In this document: positions 49,084 to 58,705 of the stretch, in pieces
Layout of the letters: the number at the start of each line of letters is the position of its first letter
How positions within the stretch are numbered: position 1 is the stretch's first letter
From: an uncultured Paracoccus sp.
GTDB lineage: Bacteria > Pseudomonadota > Alphaproteobacteria > Rhodobacterales > Rhodobacteraceae
Assembly: GCF_947496875.1 (NCBI RefSeq)
Contig: NZ_CANMEH010000008.1
Span: 112,955 to 176,954, forward strand
DNA length: 64,000 nucleotides
Direction: 5' to 3'
Translations under genes and position numbers: made by a program
The notes under the pieces: generated by a model
What the model was told of the DNA's origin: nothing
What the model saw: only the letters and a program-made list of their open reading frames with translations
Database searches by the model: none

Positions 49084-49730
49084 ACGGCGGGCCCGGCCTG
49101 CAGCTGTCCGTCCCGATAGCCCTGAATCATGCCATTCTTCTGGCGCAGCAGCACGTCGTGGTTGTTCGCGGGATCGCCGTCCATCCACCGGTTCGAGACG
49201 GCGCCCGGACGTTTCATGAACCAGTTGCGCAGGCGCAGCGGGCTCAGCCCGCGCGGCGCCCCCTCGAAGCCGGGCACCCGGCTCAGGACGCCAGCGGTGC
49301 CGACCGCGCAGAATGTCTGGCTGACCGGCCCGTTCGCTTCGGCCGCACGGATGGCGATGTCGGCCACCTCGCGCGTGACCGGCACCCGGTCCTCGGCCAC
49401 CCAGTAGGTCTTGCGCGCGTGATAGTCGATGTAGAACCGCTTGAAATTGTCGGTGATCCCGTACAGCACGTCCCCGCGCTCGGGGATCTGCGGGTGTTCC
49501 CAGCTGCCCGCCGGGTCAAAGATGACCCGCTGGCTGCCATTGATCATCAGCGCCGAATGCCCGCCCTCGCCCCGCGGGATGCCGATGATGGTGAACAGCG
49601 TGATCGAGGGCGGCTCGGACGACGTGAACCGGGCGGCGCGCACCGCCTCGTCCGAGGCCCAGATGTTCTCGGCGCCGCACGCGGCCAGCAGCGCCGGCGC
49701 TGCCAGCGCCAGGAAGGAACGTCTGTGCAT
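49071..49730 (-). CDS. Uncharacterised lipoprotein, possibly permuted NlpC/P60-like
   Basis: 219 residues. Signal MHRRSFLALAAPALLAAC with lipobox LAAC. After the linker the protein shows GEGGHSALMINGSQRVIFDPAGSW and, later, SQTFCAVGTAGVLSRVPGFEG. A His followed at a distance by a Cys-Ala-Val in helix is the order seen in circularly permuted NlpC/P60-like (LRAT/YiiX) enzymes, but the likeness is only by eye. Substrate and partners are unknown. Confidence 0.6.
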   Translation of the reverse strand: MHRRSFLALAAPALLAACGAENIWASDEAVRAARFTSSEPPSITLFTIIGIPRGEGGHSALMINGSQRVIFDPAGSWEHPQIPERGDVLYGITDNFKRFYIDYHARKTYWVAEDRVPVTREVADIAIRAAEANGPVSQTFCAVGTAGVLSRVPGFEGAPRGLSPLRLRNWFMKRPGAVSNRWMDGDPANNHDVLLRQKNGMIQGYRDGQLQAGPAVQPQ

Positions 49731-49793
49731 CTGTCTGCCCCTCGTGTCGGTGCCGGTCTTCTGTGGACCGGCCGCCGGATAGCGGATCCGCCG

Positions 49794-50048
49794 TCAGGCG
49801 TTGGTCAGCGCCAGGAAGATCAGGACGGCGAGCATCGCCACGACATTCCAGGCGATGGCGCGCACAAAGCCGTTGAATGTCCGCTGCTGGGCGGTGACGT
49901 CCATCGTGCCCACGACATGGTCGCCATGCGCCGACGCCGGGTGGGCGTCATGCAGCCGGGCAGTCCCTGCCGAAGCCGTGTGGGTCCGCGCGTCGCCGTG
50001 GCCGACATGCGTGTCGGGCTGGGGGGTGGTCGGGTGGGTGCTGGCCAT
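49794..50048 (-). CDS. aa3-type cytochrome c oxidase subunit IV
   Basis: 84 residues from ATG 50048 (GGGAG ribosome site 10 bases upstream). A His/Thr-rich N-terminal half of about 45 residues precedes the conserved subunit-IV segment GTMDVTAQQRTFNGFVRAIA and one membrane helix ending LIFLALTNA. It is longer than most such subunits, because of the His-rich extension (about 11 His in the first 45). The oxidase core genes are not in the window. Confidence 0.85.
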   Translation of the reverse strand: MASTHPTTPQPDTHVGHGDARTHTASAGTARLHDAHPASAHGDHVVGTMDVTAQQRTFNGFVRAIAWNVVAMLAVLIFLALTNA

Positions 50049-50082
50049 CTTCGTCATTTCTCCCGTCGGTCTCGCCATCCTG

Positions 50083-51129
50083 CTAGCGCAGGTCCGGCGC
50101 GGTGTCACGCCCCCACACCGTCCCGCCATCCGGTGTCACGCCCACCTGCGCAATCAGGCCACGCTGGTGCAGGCAGTTCACATGGGCCACGGCCTCGACC
50201 AGCGCCAGCCCGTATTCCGCATCTCCGATCGACCGCTTGAACAGCACGTCGAAACAGTCGACGGCGGTGCGCGGGCGTTCGGCCAGCGACTGGGCCAGCC
50301 GGGTCAGCGCGGATTCGTGGTTTTCCGCCATCGTGTCCAGCCGCGCCGGCAGGCCCCGGAACGGCAGCTTGTGACCGGGCAGCACCAGATGCCGGTCCTC
50401 GGCCAGCGCGGCCAGCCGGGCGCAGCTGTCCAGCCAGTCCTGGACCGGGTTCGCCAGCGGCTCGGTCGGATAGACGCCCAGATTGGGCGAGATGCCGGGC
50501 AGCAGCTGGTCGCCGCCGATCACCAGATCGTCGTCCTGCGACCACAGCGTGACATGCTCGGCGGCGTGGCCGTTGCCCATCGCGACCCGCCAGGCGCGAC
50601 TGCCGAACCGCACCACCTGGCCCTCGACCAGACGGGTAAAGCCCAACGGCAGCGGGTGGACCACGTCGGCGCTGTTCCATGGCCGTTCGGCCTGGCGCGC
50701 GGCCAGGCGGTCGGCCGGCATGCCCGCCGCACGCCAGAACGCCACCTGCCGGTCGCTGACCCGGTCCTGCGCATCCAGTTGCAGCATCCGGGCGAACAGC
50801 CAGCTGGTGCGGCTGGTCCACAGCGCCGCCCCGCGATCCTGGAACCAGCCGGCCAGACCGATGTGATCCGGGTGCTGGTGGGTGGCGATGACCCGCGCCA
50901 CCGGCGCCCCGGCCAGCGGTCCGTCCAGCAGCATTTGCCAGATCGCCCGACCGCGCCCGGTGTCGAAGCCGGTGTCGACGATGGTCCAGCCGTCTTCATC
51001 GCGAAAGGCGTAGACGTTGACATGGTTCAACCGCATCGGCAGCGGCAGCCGCATCCACAGCACGTCGGCGGCAAGCTCGACGGCCCGGCCCTCGCCCGGC
51101 GCGTCGTCCCAGGGGTGATGGATCGTCAC
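50083..51129 (-). CDS. MBL-fold metallo-hydrolase
   Basis: 348 residues. The metal motif THQHPDHIGLAG (about 83-94) and later GHAAEH and VIGGDQLLPG provide a second histidine and an aspartate. This is a class B beta-lactamase-like/glyoxalase-like group with unknown substrate. Its start overlaps the acyl-CoA dehydrogenase stop (ATGA), a link often seen for thioesterase-like MBL proteins. Confidence 0.85.
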   Translation of the reverse strand: MTIHHPWDDAPGEGRAVELAADVLWMRLPLPMRLNHVNVYAFRDEDGWTIVDTGFDTGRGRAIWQMLLDGPLAGAPVARVIATHQHPDHIGLAGWFQDRGAALWTSRTSWLFARMLQLDAQDRVSDRQVAFWRAAGMPADRLAARQAERPWNSADVVHPLPLGFTRLVEGQVVRFGSRAWRVAMGNGHAAEHVTLWSQDDDLVIGGDQLLPGISPNLGVYPTEPLANPVQDWLDSCARLAALAEDRHLVLPGHKLPFRGLPARLDTMAENHESALTRLAQSLAERPRTAVDCFDVLFKRSIGDAEYGLALVEAVAHVNCLHQRGLIAQVGVTPDGGTVWGRDTAPDLR

Positions 51130-52817
51130 GCCGCGCCGGCGAACGCGGCATCGGGAACGTCGTTCAGCGCCTCGACCCCCGCCCTGGCCTCGGCCAGATC
51201 GGCGGCGTGGCGCGGCAGCACCCGGGTGATGTAGATCCGGGCCAGCGCCTTGCGCGCGTCGTCACCTTCCACCGCCGCGGCCAGATGGAAGCTGGCGCCC
51301 AGCACCCGGGCGAATGCGTTCAGATAGGGCATGGCGCCGGCGAACCGGTCCTGCATGCCCTGCCCGACCAGCAGCGTGGTCGCCTCGCGCAGCGCCTCGG
51401 CCGCTTCCCAGACCGGGGTCGCCAGTTCCGGCAGCGTGGGCTGCGCCGCCTGCGCCGCGTCCGCCACCTCGTCCAGCAGACGGAACGCCGCCTCGCCGTC
51501 GTCCATCATCTTGCGGCCGACCAGATCCATGGCCTGGATCCCGTTGGTGCCTTCGTAGATGGGGGTGATGCGGACATCGCGCAGGAACTGCGCCGCGCCG
51601 GTTTCCTCGATGAAGCCCATGCCGCCATGAACCTGGACGCCGACATCCGCCACCCGGACCCCCACGTCGGTGCCGTGGGTCTTGGCGATCGGCGTCAGCA
51701 GCGCGGCGCGGGCGGCCCAGTCGGCGTCGCCGGTGGCCCGTGCCATGTCCAGCGCGACCGCGCAGGACAGGCAGATGGCGCGGGCGGCGAACACCTCGGC
51801 GCGAGCCGTGGCCAGCATCCGCCGCACGTCGGCATGGCGGATGATCGGACCCATCTGCTCGCGCTCGGCGGCATAGGCCGCGGCATGCTGCAGCGCCGCC
51901 TCGGCCACCGCGACGCCCTGCGTTCCGACACCCAGCCGGGCGTTGTTCATCATCGTGAACATCATCGCCATGCCCTTGTGCTCGGTCCCGATCAGCCAGC
52001 CCTTCGCGCCTTCAAAGCTCATCACGCAAGTGGGGCTGCCGTGGATGCCCAGCTTGTGTTCAAGGCTGACCACGCGCAGATCGTTGGCGACGCCGGGCTT
52101 GCCGTTCTCGTCCGGCAGGTATTTCGGAACCATGAACAGGCTGATCCCCCTGGTTCCCGGCCCGCCATCCGGCAGCCGGGCCAGCACCGCGTGGCAGACG
52201 TTCTCGGTCACGTCGCTGTCGCCCCAGGTGATGTAGATCTTCTGCCCGGTGACCCGATAGCTGCCATCGTCCTGACGCTCGGCCCGGGTGGTCAGCGCGC
52301 CGACATCCGACCCGGCCTGCGGCTCGGTCAGGTTCATCGTGCCGGACCATTCGCCGGAGATCAGCTTGGGCAGGTACACCGCCTTCAACTCGTCGCTGGC
52401 GTGATGTTCCAGCGCCTCGATCTGGCCCTGGGTCAGCAGCGGGTTCAGCTGCAGCGACAGGCAGGCGCCCGCCATCATCTCGCTGACCGCGACGTTGAGC
52501 GCCTGCGGCAGACCCGCTCCGCCATAGTCAGGGTCGGCGGACAGTCCGATCCAGCCGCCCTCGGCAATTGCGCGGAAACCCGCCTCGAACCCCGGCGAGG
52601 ACCGGACGGCGCCGTTTTCCAGCCGCGCCCCCTGCAGGTCGCTGCCGCGGTTCAGCGGCGCCAGCACCTCGGAGGCCATGCGCCCGGCCTCGGTCAGGAT
52701 CGCCTCGACCGTGTCGTCGGTCGCCTCGGCGAAGCGGTCGGTGCCCGCCACCTTTCCGAACGGTACGATGTTGCGCAGGATGAAGCCGATATCCTCGACA
52801 GGTGCGCGATAAGCCAT
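51126..52817 (-). CDS. Acyl-CoA dehydrogenase (large form with C-terminal extension)
   Basis: 563 residues from ATG 52817 (AGGGGGG ribosome site). FAD/acyl-binding motifs MNLTEPQAGSDVG, FMVPKYLP, HGGMGFIEETG and YEGTNGIQAMDLVGRK. It is longer than the ~385-residue enzymes, with an extra C-terminal domain (about 470-563) typical of the large ACAD subgroup. It feeds electrons to ETF, and the ETF genes are in the same window. Co-translated with the MBL gene downstream. Confidence 0.93.
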   Translation of the reverse strand: MAYRAPVEDIGFILRNIVPFGKVAGTDRFAEATDDTVEAILTEAGRMASEVLAPLNRGSDLQGARLENGAVRSSPGFEAGFRAIAEGGWIGLSADPDYGGAGLPQALNVAVSEMMAGACLSLQLNPLLTQGQIEALEHHASDELKAVYLPKLISGEWSGTMNLTEPQAGSDVGALTTRAERQDDGSYRVTGQKIYITWGDSDVTENVCHAVLARLPDGGPGTRGISLFMVPKYLPDENGKPGVANDLRVVSLEHKLGIHGSPTCVMSFEGAKGWLIGTEHKGMAMMFTMMNNARLGVGTQGVAVAEAALQHAAAYAAEREQMGPIIRHADVRRMLATARAEVFAARAICLSCAVALDMARATGDADWAARAALLTPIAKTHGTDVGVRVADVGVQVHGGMGFIEETGAAQFLRDVRITPIYEGTNGIQAMDLVGRKMMDDGEAAFRLLDEVADAAQAAQPTLPELATPVWEAAEALREATTLLVGQGMQDRFAGAMPYLNAFARVLGASFHLAAAVEGDDARKALARIYITRVLPRHAADLAEARAGVEALNDVPDAAFAGAA

Positions 52818-52927
52818 GTTCCCCCCTTGCGCCTTGGCAACCGCCACGGGCGTGCCTATCAGTGAGTGTCCCGCCAACCTAGATGGACCCCACCGGCGTG
52901 CAAGCCGCAACATCACGTCACGGCCGG

Positions 52928-53866
52928 ATGACCACGGCGATCCTGCGCCCCGACGCGGACGGCGTCGCACAAGCGGCCCGGCTGCTCGCGGCAGGCGAGG
53001 TCGTGGCGATCCCGACCGAGACCGTCTACGGGCTGGCCGGGGATGCTCGCAATGCCGCGGCCGTGGCAAGGATCTATGAGGCCAAGGGACGCCCGGACTT
53101 CAACCCGCTGATCGTCCATGTGGGCGACACCTCCGCGGCCGAGGCGATCGCCGTGTTCGACGACGCCGCTCGCCAGGTGGCCCAGGCGCTGTGGCCCGGG
53201 CCGCTGACGCTGGTGCTGCCGCTGCGCCCAGGCGCCGGCATCGCCTCGCTGGTCACAGCAGGGCTGGACAGCGTGGCGGTGCGCGTGCCAGCCCATCCGG
53301 CCGCCCGGGCCATCCTGCGGGCGTTCGGTGGGCCGCTGGCGGTGCCGTCGGCCAATGTCTCGGGCCGGATCAGTCCCACCACGGCGGCACACGTCCTCGA
53401 CCCCGACGGCGGGCTGGACGGACGGATCGCCGCCGTCGTCGATGCCGGCCCCTGCGAGGTCGGTCTGGAATCCACGATTCTCGGCTGGCGGAACGGACGG
53501 GCCACGCTGCTGCGCCCGGGCGGAGTGCCGGTGGACCGGATCGAGGCGCTGATCGGGCCGGTGGACCGGGGCACGGATCTCGCCGCGCCGGACGCGCCCG
53601 GGCAGCTGACCAGCCACTATGCCCCGCGCGCCAGCCTGCGGCTGAACGCCGAGACGCCGCGACCGGGCGAGACGTTCATCGCCTTTGGCCCGGGTGATCT
53701 GACGCTGTCGCCCGGCGCGGATCTTGCCGAGGCTGCGGCCCGGCTTTTCGACGTGCTGCGCCAGGCCGACCGGCTGGATCGTCCGATCGCCGTGGCCCCG
53801 ATTCCCGACACCGGCCTGGGCCTGGCCATCAATGACCGGCTGCGCCGCGCGGCGGCCCCGCGATGA
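52928..53866 (+). CDS. L-threonylcarbamoyladenylate synthase (Sua5/TsaC type)
   Basis: 312 residues from ATG 52928 (weak ribosome site; 52883 is an upstream alternative). It makes threonylcarbamoyl-AMP for t6A37 in tRNA. IPTETVYGLAGDA, KGRPDFNPLIVH and SANVSGRISPTTAAHV are the YrdC-domain signatures; a C-terminal Sua5 domain extends it to about 310. TsaB in the same window belongs to the same pathway. Confidence 0.94.
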   Translation: MTTAILRPDADGVAQAARLLAAGEVVAIPTETVYGLAGDARNAAAVARIYEAKGRPDFNPLIVHVGDTSAAEAIAVFDDAARQVAQALWPGPLTLVLPLRPGAGIASLVTAGLDSVAVRVPAHPAARAILRAFGGPLAVPSANVSGRISPTTAAHVLDPDGGLDGRIAAVVDAGPCEVGLESTILGWRNGRATLLRPGGVPVDRIEALIGPVDRGTDLAAPDAPGQLTSHYAPRASLRLNAETPRPGETFIAFGPGDLTLSPGADLAEAAARLFDVLRQADRLDRPIAVAPIPDTGLGLAINDRLRRAAAPR

Positions 53867-53942
53867 TGCTGGGCCCGGTCACGCGTCGCCCGATCCCGCA
53901 CCGCGCCGCTCCCCGCGCGCGGCCTTGGTCCGGCCTGCGCCC

Positions 53943-54821
53943 ATGACCGCGGACCCGACATGGCAGGGGGTCGCGCTCGACGCGCAGACCGCGCTGGCGC
54001 TGCTGGAGTGGCAGCGCGAGATGGGCGTGGACGAGCCCATGCTCGACAGCCCCGTCGACCGCTATGCCGAGATCGCCCGGGCCGCCGCGCCCCCCGCACC
54101 GGCGATACCGCCGTCGCAGCCTGCCATACCGACCGCCTCACCCACCCTGCCCGGCATGGACGACCTGCCGGCCCAGGCCGCGGCGCTCGCTGCCCGGGCC
54201 ACCAGCCTGACTGAACTGCGCGAGGTGATGGAACGGTTCGACGGGCTGGACATCCGCAAGGGCGCGCGCAGCTTCGTCTTTTCCGACGGCAATCCGGCCG
54301 CCCGGGTCATGATCCTGGGCGAAGCGCCGGGAGAGGACGAGGATCGGCTGGGCCGCCCGTTCGTCGGACGGGCCGGACAGTTGCTGGACCGGATGCTCGA
54401 CGCGATCGGTCTGGCGCGGGATTCGGCGACACCGGATCGGGCGGTCTACATCACCAACGTCCTGACCTGGCGCCCCCCCGGAAACCGCCGTCCCACGCCC
54501 GAGGAGGTGGCCGCGATGCGGCCGTTCGTGGCCCGCCATGTGGCACTGGTCGCGCCGGATGTGCTGATCCTGATGGGAAACGCCGCGTGCCAGGCCGGGC
54601 TGGGACGCGAGGGCATCCTGCGCCTGCGCGGCACCTGGACCACGGCGTTCTACCGCCCTGCCATGCCGATGGTCCACCCCGCCTATCTGCTGCGGACCCC
54701 GATCGCCAAGCGCGAGGCCTGGGCCGACCTGCTGGAGGTCACCGCCCGGCTGGCATCGTCAGCCGCGGGCGGGGCATCGTCGCCCGAGGGCGGGACCGCT
54801 CAGGACCGGACGCAGCCCTGA
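53943..54821 (+). CDS. Family-4-type uracil-DNA glycosylase without Fe-S cysteines
   Basis: 292 residues from ATG 53943. The catalytic loop [20 protein letters not shown] (about 126-145) and HPAYLLR (245-251) are intact. The protein contains one cysteine only, C216, so the four cysteines that bind [4Fe-4S] in family 4 cannot all be present: the positions are L102, W177 and M192 where Cys would be expected, plus the missing second N-terminal Cys. The N-terminal ~75 residues are Pro/Ala-rich. A 22-base convergent overlap with the downstream gene. Confidence 0.88.
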   Translation: MTADPTWQGVALDAQTALALLEWQREMGVDEPMLDSPVDRYAEIARAAAPPAPAIPPSQPAIPTASPTLPGMDDLPAQAAALAARATSLTELREVMERFDGLDIRKGARSFVFSDGNPAARVMILGEAPGEDEDRLGRPFVGRAGQLLDRMLDAIGLARDSATPDRAVYITNVLTWRPPGNRRPTPEEVAAMRPFVARHVALVAPDVLILMGNAACQAGLGREGILRLRGTWTTAFYRPAMPMVHPAYLLRTPIAKREAWADLLEVTARLASSAAGGASSPEGGTAQDRTQP

Positions 54822-55624
54822 TATTCAACGGCGTCATCCGGCGCGATCAGCGTCAGGCGCAGCTTGTTGGTGTCCAGCGGAAAGGGCTTGCCGCTGGGGG
54901 CCACGAAATCCGCCACCGCGGTCATTCGCCCGTCGGCGCGGCTGATCTCGGCCTGCGACACCCAGACGCCGTCCTGCATCAGTTCCAGCGCCGCGGTCGA
55001 GTCGGGCCCCGCATCGGTAACAGTGGCGGCGACCTGCACGCCGTCGTCGATGGGCGTGAGGGTGCAGGTGACCGAATCGTCGCCACGGTCGGGGACGCGC
55101 GCCAGGGCCGCGGCCAGCTGCGGGTCAGGTCCGGCCGGCAGATCGTCCGGATGGGTGGCGGATGCGGCAAGATCGACCCGCGCCGGAACGCAGATCTCCT
55201 CGCACAGGCCGAAATCCATCGACAGCTTCAGCCCGACCGGGCGATCCGCGTCAGCGGCCGCGATCCGGATCGGCAGCACCAGTTCGTCGTGATAGCCGAG
55301 CGTCCGTTCCCCCGCCGAGTCGATCACCTCGGGCCGGGGCCACAGCGGTTGCGCCTCGGCCAGATTGGTCGAGGCCGACCAGTCGAAGCTGGCCGGCACC
55401 CCTGTGTCGCCGGGGCTGCGCCAATAGGTTTTCCACCCCGGTTCCAGCACCAGCCGGACCGCGGTGACCGTCGTGCGGTCCGGCCCCGACTGCAGCGGCA
55501 GCAACTCGGCCGAGCGCAGGCCGTAGGGCAGCTTGCCCCCCGGTTCGGCCGCATGCACCAGCGGTGCGGCAAATATCGCGGCCAGTGCGGCCGCAAGCGA
55601 GACAGCGGATGTCCTGATCGTCAT
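54800..55624 (-). CDS. Secreted DsbD-alpha-like protein (stand-alone)
   Basis: 274 residues with a signal peptide (MTIRTSAVSLAAALAAIFAA, cleavage near VHA|A). The immunoglobulin-like domain contains SFDWSAS, PRPEVIDSAGERTLGYHDEL and the thiol pair in FGLCEEICVPA, as in the N-terminal domain of DsbD/ScsB. It lacks the membrane domain and the thioredoxin domain of DsbD, so it may partner CcdA or act in copper/periplasmic redox. A further Cys is at the end (YQGCVRS). Confidence 0.8.
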   Translation of the reverse strand: MTIRTSAVSLAAALAAIFAAPLVHAAEPGGKLPYGLRSAELLPLQSGPDRTTVTAVRLVLEPGWKTYWRSPGDTGVPASFDWSASTNLAEAQPLWPRPEVIDSAGERTLGYHDELVLPIRIAAADADRPVGLKLSMDFGLCEEICVPARVDLAASATHPDDLPAGPDPQLAAALARVPDRGDDSVTCTLTPIDDGVQVAATVTDAGPDSTAALELMQDGVWVSQAEISRADGRMTAVADFVAPSGKPFPLDTNKLRLTLIAPDDAVEYQGCVRS

Positions 55625-55742
55625 GCCCCAGATGTAGGGACGTCGGGACCGCGGGTGAAGTCACATCTTTGCCACGGGCTTGCACGATGCGGCTTCAATG
55701 CCGATCTTTGCTGACACACCGCTGGGGACGAAAGGTGGCGCG

Positions 55743-56321
55743 ATGCAGAACACAGACAGGTTGACCGGCAAGGTCCTGATCGCGATGCCCGGCATGCATG
55801 ACCCCCGGTTCTCGCGCTCTGTCGTGCTGGTCTGTGCGCATGGCGACGAAGGCGCGATGGGGCTGGTGGTCAACCGCCCGCTGACCGGGCTGGACTTCAC
55901 CGACCTGCTGAAACAGCTCGACATCGACGCCACCCCGCAGACGCGGGACGTTCCCGTGCATTTCGGCGGTCCGGTCGAACCCGGACGGGGCTTCGTGCTG
56001 CACCGGGCCGCGGTGGGTCCCGACACGGACGCCGAGGGGCGCATGCGGATCGGCGACAGCGATCTGGCAATGACGACCACCCGCGACATCCTTGAGGATC
56101 TGGCACGCGGCAAGGGCCCGGATCACGCCGTGCTGTCGCTGGGCTATGCCGGCTGGGATGCCGGCCAGCTGGAACGCGAGATGCTGGCGAATGGCTGGCT
56201 GACGGCCGAGGCCAGCGACGACATCCTGTTCGGCGCCGACAACGAGCGCAAATGGCAGATCGCGCTGAAGTCGCTGGGCATCGACCCGGTGATGCTGTCG
56301 TCGGCGGCAGGCCACGCCTGA
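55743..56321 (+). CDS. yqgE: YqgE/AlgH family protein
   Basis: 192 residues from ATG 55743 (AAAGGTGG ribosome site). LTGKVLIAMPGMHDPRFSRSV and GAMGLVVNRPL are the family signature; later LGYAGWDAGQLEREML is conserved. DUF179 protein of unknown biochemical function, cytoplasmic. It lies divergent from the DsbD-like gene. Confidence 0.93.
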   Translation: MQNTDRLTGKVLIAMPGMHDPRFSRSVVLVCAHGDEGAMGLVVNRPLTGLDFTDLLKQLDIDATPQTRDVPVHFGGPVEPGRGFVLHRAAVGPDTDAEGRMRIGDSDLAMTTTRDILEDLARGKGPDHAVLSLGYAGWDAGQLEREMLANGWLTAEASDDILFGADNERKWQIALKSLGIDPVMLSSAAGHA

Positions 56322-56428
56322 GCTTCCTGACCTGACGCAGTCTGCCGGACGACAGGGGCCGGCTGCTGCCCGACCTTGCCCCGAAACCGGGATGTTGCCA
56401 TACAGGCCCCGTATCGAACGGAGGCCGC

Positions 56429-57394
56429 ATGTCGTTTCGTGCCCGTCACCTGCTGGGGGTCGAACCGCTGGCACCGGACGAGATCGTCACCCTGCTGGAT
56501 CTGGCCGAAAGCTATGTCTCGCTGAACCGGCGCACGGTCAAGCACGGCGACGCCCTGGACGGGCTGACCCAGATCAACCTGTTCTTCGAGGCCTCCACCC
56601 GCACGCAGTCCAGCTTCGAACTGGCCGGCAAGCGGCTGGGCGCCGACGTGATGAACATGGCGGTGGCCCAGTCCAGCGTGAAGAAGGGCGAGACGCTGAT
56701 CGACACGGCGCTGACCCTGAATGCCATGCACCCCGATCTGCTGGTCGTCCGGCATCCCGAAAGCGGCGCGGTCAACCTGCTGGCCGAAAAGGTCAACTGC
56801 GCGGTCATCAACGCAGGCGACGGTCGCCACGAACACCCGACCCAGGCGCTGCTGGACGCACTGACGATCCGTCGCGCCAAGGGGCGGCTGCACCGGCTGA
56901 CCATCGCGATCTGCGGCGACATCGCCCACAGCCGGGTGGCGCGGTCGAACCTGATCCTGCTGGGCAAGATGGAAAACCGGGTGCGCCTGGTCGGCCCGGC
57001 CACCCTGATGCCGTCCGGTGTCGCCGAACTGGGCTGCGAGGTGTTCGAGGACATGCGCGCCGGGCTGGACGAGGCCGACGTGGTCATGATGCTGCGCCTG
57101 CAGAAGGAACGCATGGACGGTGGCTTCATCCCGTCGGAACGGGAATACTATCACCGCTGGGGGCTCGATGCCGAGAAGCTGGCGCTGGCCAAGCCCGATG
57201 CGATCGTCATGCATCCCGGACCGATGAACCGCGGGGTGGAAATCGACGGGACGATCGCCGACGACATCAACCGCTCGGTGATCCAGGACCAGGTCGAGAT
57301 GGGTGTGGCAGTCCGCATGGCCGCGATGGACCTGCTGGCCCGCAACCTGCGCGCCGAACGGGGCGCCAGGGCGGCGGGGGATGTGTATGTCTGA
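56429..57394 (+). CDS. pyrB: Aspartate carbamoyltransferase, catalytic subunit
   Basis: 321 residues. Second step of pyrimidine synthesis. The carbamoyl-phosphate loop is [13 protein letters not shown] (about 52-64), followed by [14 protein letters not shown] block ([17 protein letters not shown]). No pyrI regulatory gene follows; pyrC-like gene does, 39 bases later, as expected for the class A complex. Confidence 0.96.
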   Translation: MSFRARHLLGVEPLAPDEIVTLLDLAESYVSLNRRTVKHGDALDGLTQINLFFEASTRTQSSFELAGKRLGADVMNMAVAQSSVKKGETLIDTALTLNAMHPDLLVVRHPESGAVNLLAEKVNCAVINAGDGRHEHPTQALLDALTIRRAKGRLHRLTIAICGDIAHSRVARSNLILLGKMENRVRLVGPATLMPSGVAELGCEVFEDMRAGLDEADVVMMLRLQKERMDGGFIPSEREYYHRWGLDAEKLALAKPDAIVMHPGPMNRGVEIDGTIADDINRSVIQDQVEMGVAVRMAAMDLLARNLRAERGARAAGDVYV

Positions 57395-57433
57395 TCGGTC
57401 CTGCGCCCCGGACAGTGGAACAGGATCGTCGCG

Positions 57434-58705
57434 ATGATCCTGCATTTCACCAACGCCCGGCTGATCGACCCCGAGGCACTGACCGACGAGCCGGGCAGCC
57501 TGACGGTTCAGGACGGGCTGATCACCGCGGTCGACGGCGACGCACCGTCAGGCGCCACGGTGATCGACTGTGACGGGAAATGCCTGGCGCCCGGGCTGAT
57601 CGACTGGGGGGTCAAGATCGGCGAGCCGGGCGAACGGCACAAGGAATCGATGCGCAGCGCCGCGCTGGCCGCCGCCGCCGGCGGGGTCACCACGATCGTC
57701 GCGCGGCCTGACACCCTGCCCCCGATCGACGCGCCCGAATCGCTGGAATTCGTCACCCGCCGGGCCGCCGACCAGCCGGTTCGCATCCGCCACCAGGCCG
57801 CCCTGACCCGCGGTCGCCAGGGGCGCGAGATGGTCGAGATGGGGTTTCTGCGCGACGTCGGCGCCCTGGCCTTTACCGACGGGGTGCGGGTGGTTGCGGA
57901 CACCAGGATCCTGCAGCGGGCGATGACCTATGCCCGCGGTCTGGACGCGCTGATCGTCGGCCATCCGCAGGACCCGGGGCTGTCGCGCGGCGCGGCGGCG
58001 ACCAGCGGCAAGTTCGCCTCGCTCTACGGGATCGCGTCCGTGTCGCCCCTGGCCGAGCGGATGGGGCTTGAACGCGATCTCGCGCTGGTCGAGGCGACGG
58101 GCGTGCGCTGGCATGCCGACCAGATCACCACCGCGGCGGCCTTGCCGGTTCTGGACCGGGCGCGGGCGGCCGGGCTGGACGTCACCGCCGGGACCTCGAT
58201 CCATCACCTGACGCTGAACGAATTCGACGTGGGCGACTATCGCACGTTCTTCCGCCTGACCCCGCCGCTGCGCGCCGAGGATGACCGCGCGGCGCTGGTC
58301 GAGGCGGTGGCCGACGGCACCATCGACGTGATCGGCAGCTTTCACACCCCCCAGGACGAGGAGGCCAAGCGCCTGCCGTTCGAGATCGCGGCCCCGGGGG
58401 CGGTCGGGTTGGAAACCCTGCTGCCAGCGGCGATGCGGCTGTACCATCAGGGGGCCGTGCCGCTGGCGCGGCTGTGGCGGGCAATGTCGCTGAACCCGGC
58501 AGCGCGGCTGGGCCTGCCCGGCGGCCAGCTGGGAATCGGAGCGCCGGCCGATCTGGTGCTGTTCGATCCCGATGCGCCGTTCGTGCTGGACCGGTTCCGC
58601 CTGCGGTCCAAATCCAAGAACACGCCGTTCGACGGGGCCCGGATGGAGGGGCGGGTGCTGGGCACCTGGGTCGGCGGGCGGCGCGTGTTTGGGATGGCCG
58701 CATGA
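57434..58705 (+). CDS. pyrX: Dihydroorotase homologue, probably inactive structural partner of PyrB
   Basis: 423 residues with the type I dihydroorotase fold: LAPGLIDWGVKIGEPGERHK (about 52-70) and LTPPLRAEDDRAALVEAVADGTIDV. The metal residues are changed: the H-x-H after PGLID is G59-V-K61, and the Asp of TDHAPH is F303 in GSFHTP. So it is unlikely to hydrolyse dihydroorotate. In Pseudomonas, such PyrC' subunits hold PyrB dodecamers; I infer the same. A working PyrC must be elsewhere. The plsY start overlaps its stop. Confidence 0.85.
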   Translation: MILHFTNARLIDPEALTDEPGSLTVQDGLITAVDGDAPSGATVIDCDGKCLAPGLIDWGVKIGEPGERHKESMRSAALAAAAGGVTTIVARPDTLPPIDAPESLEFVTRRAADQPVRIRHQAALTRGRQGREMVEMGFLRDVGALAFTDGVRVVADTRILQRAMTYARGLDALIVGHPQDPGLSRGAAATSGKFASLYGIASVSPLAERMGLERDLALVEATGVRWHADQITTAAALPVLDRARAAGLDVTAGTSIHHLTLNEFDVGDYRTFFRLTPPLRAEDDRAALVEAVADGTIDVIGSFHTPQDEEAKRLPFEIAAPGAVGLETLLPAAMRLYHQGAVPLARLWRAMSLNPAARLGLPGGQLGIGAPADLVLFDPDAPFVLDRFRLRSKSKNTPFDGARMEGRVLGTWVGGRRVFGMAA

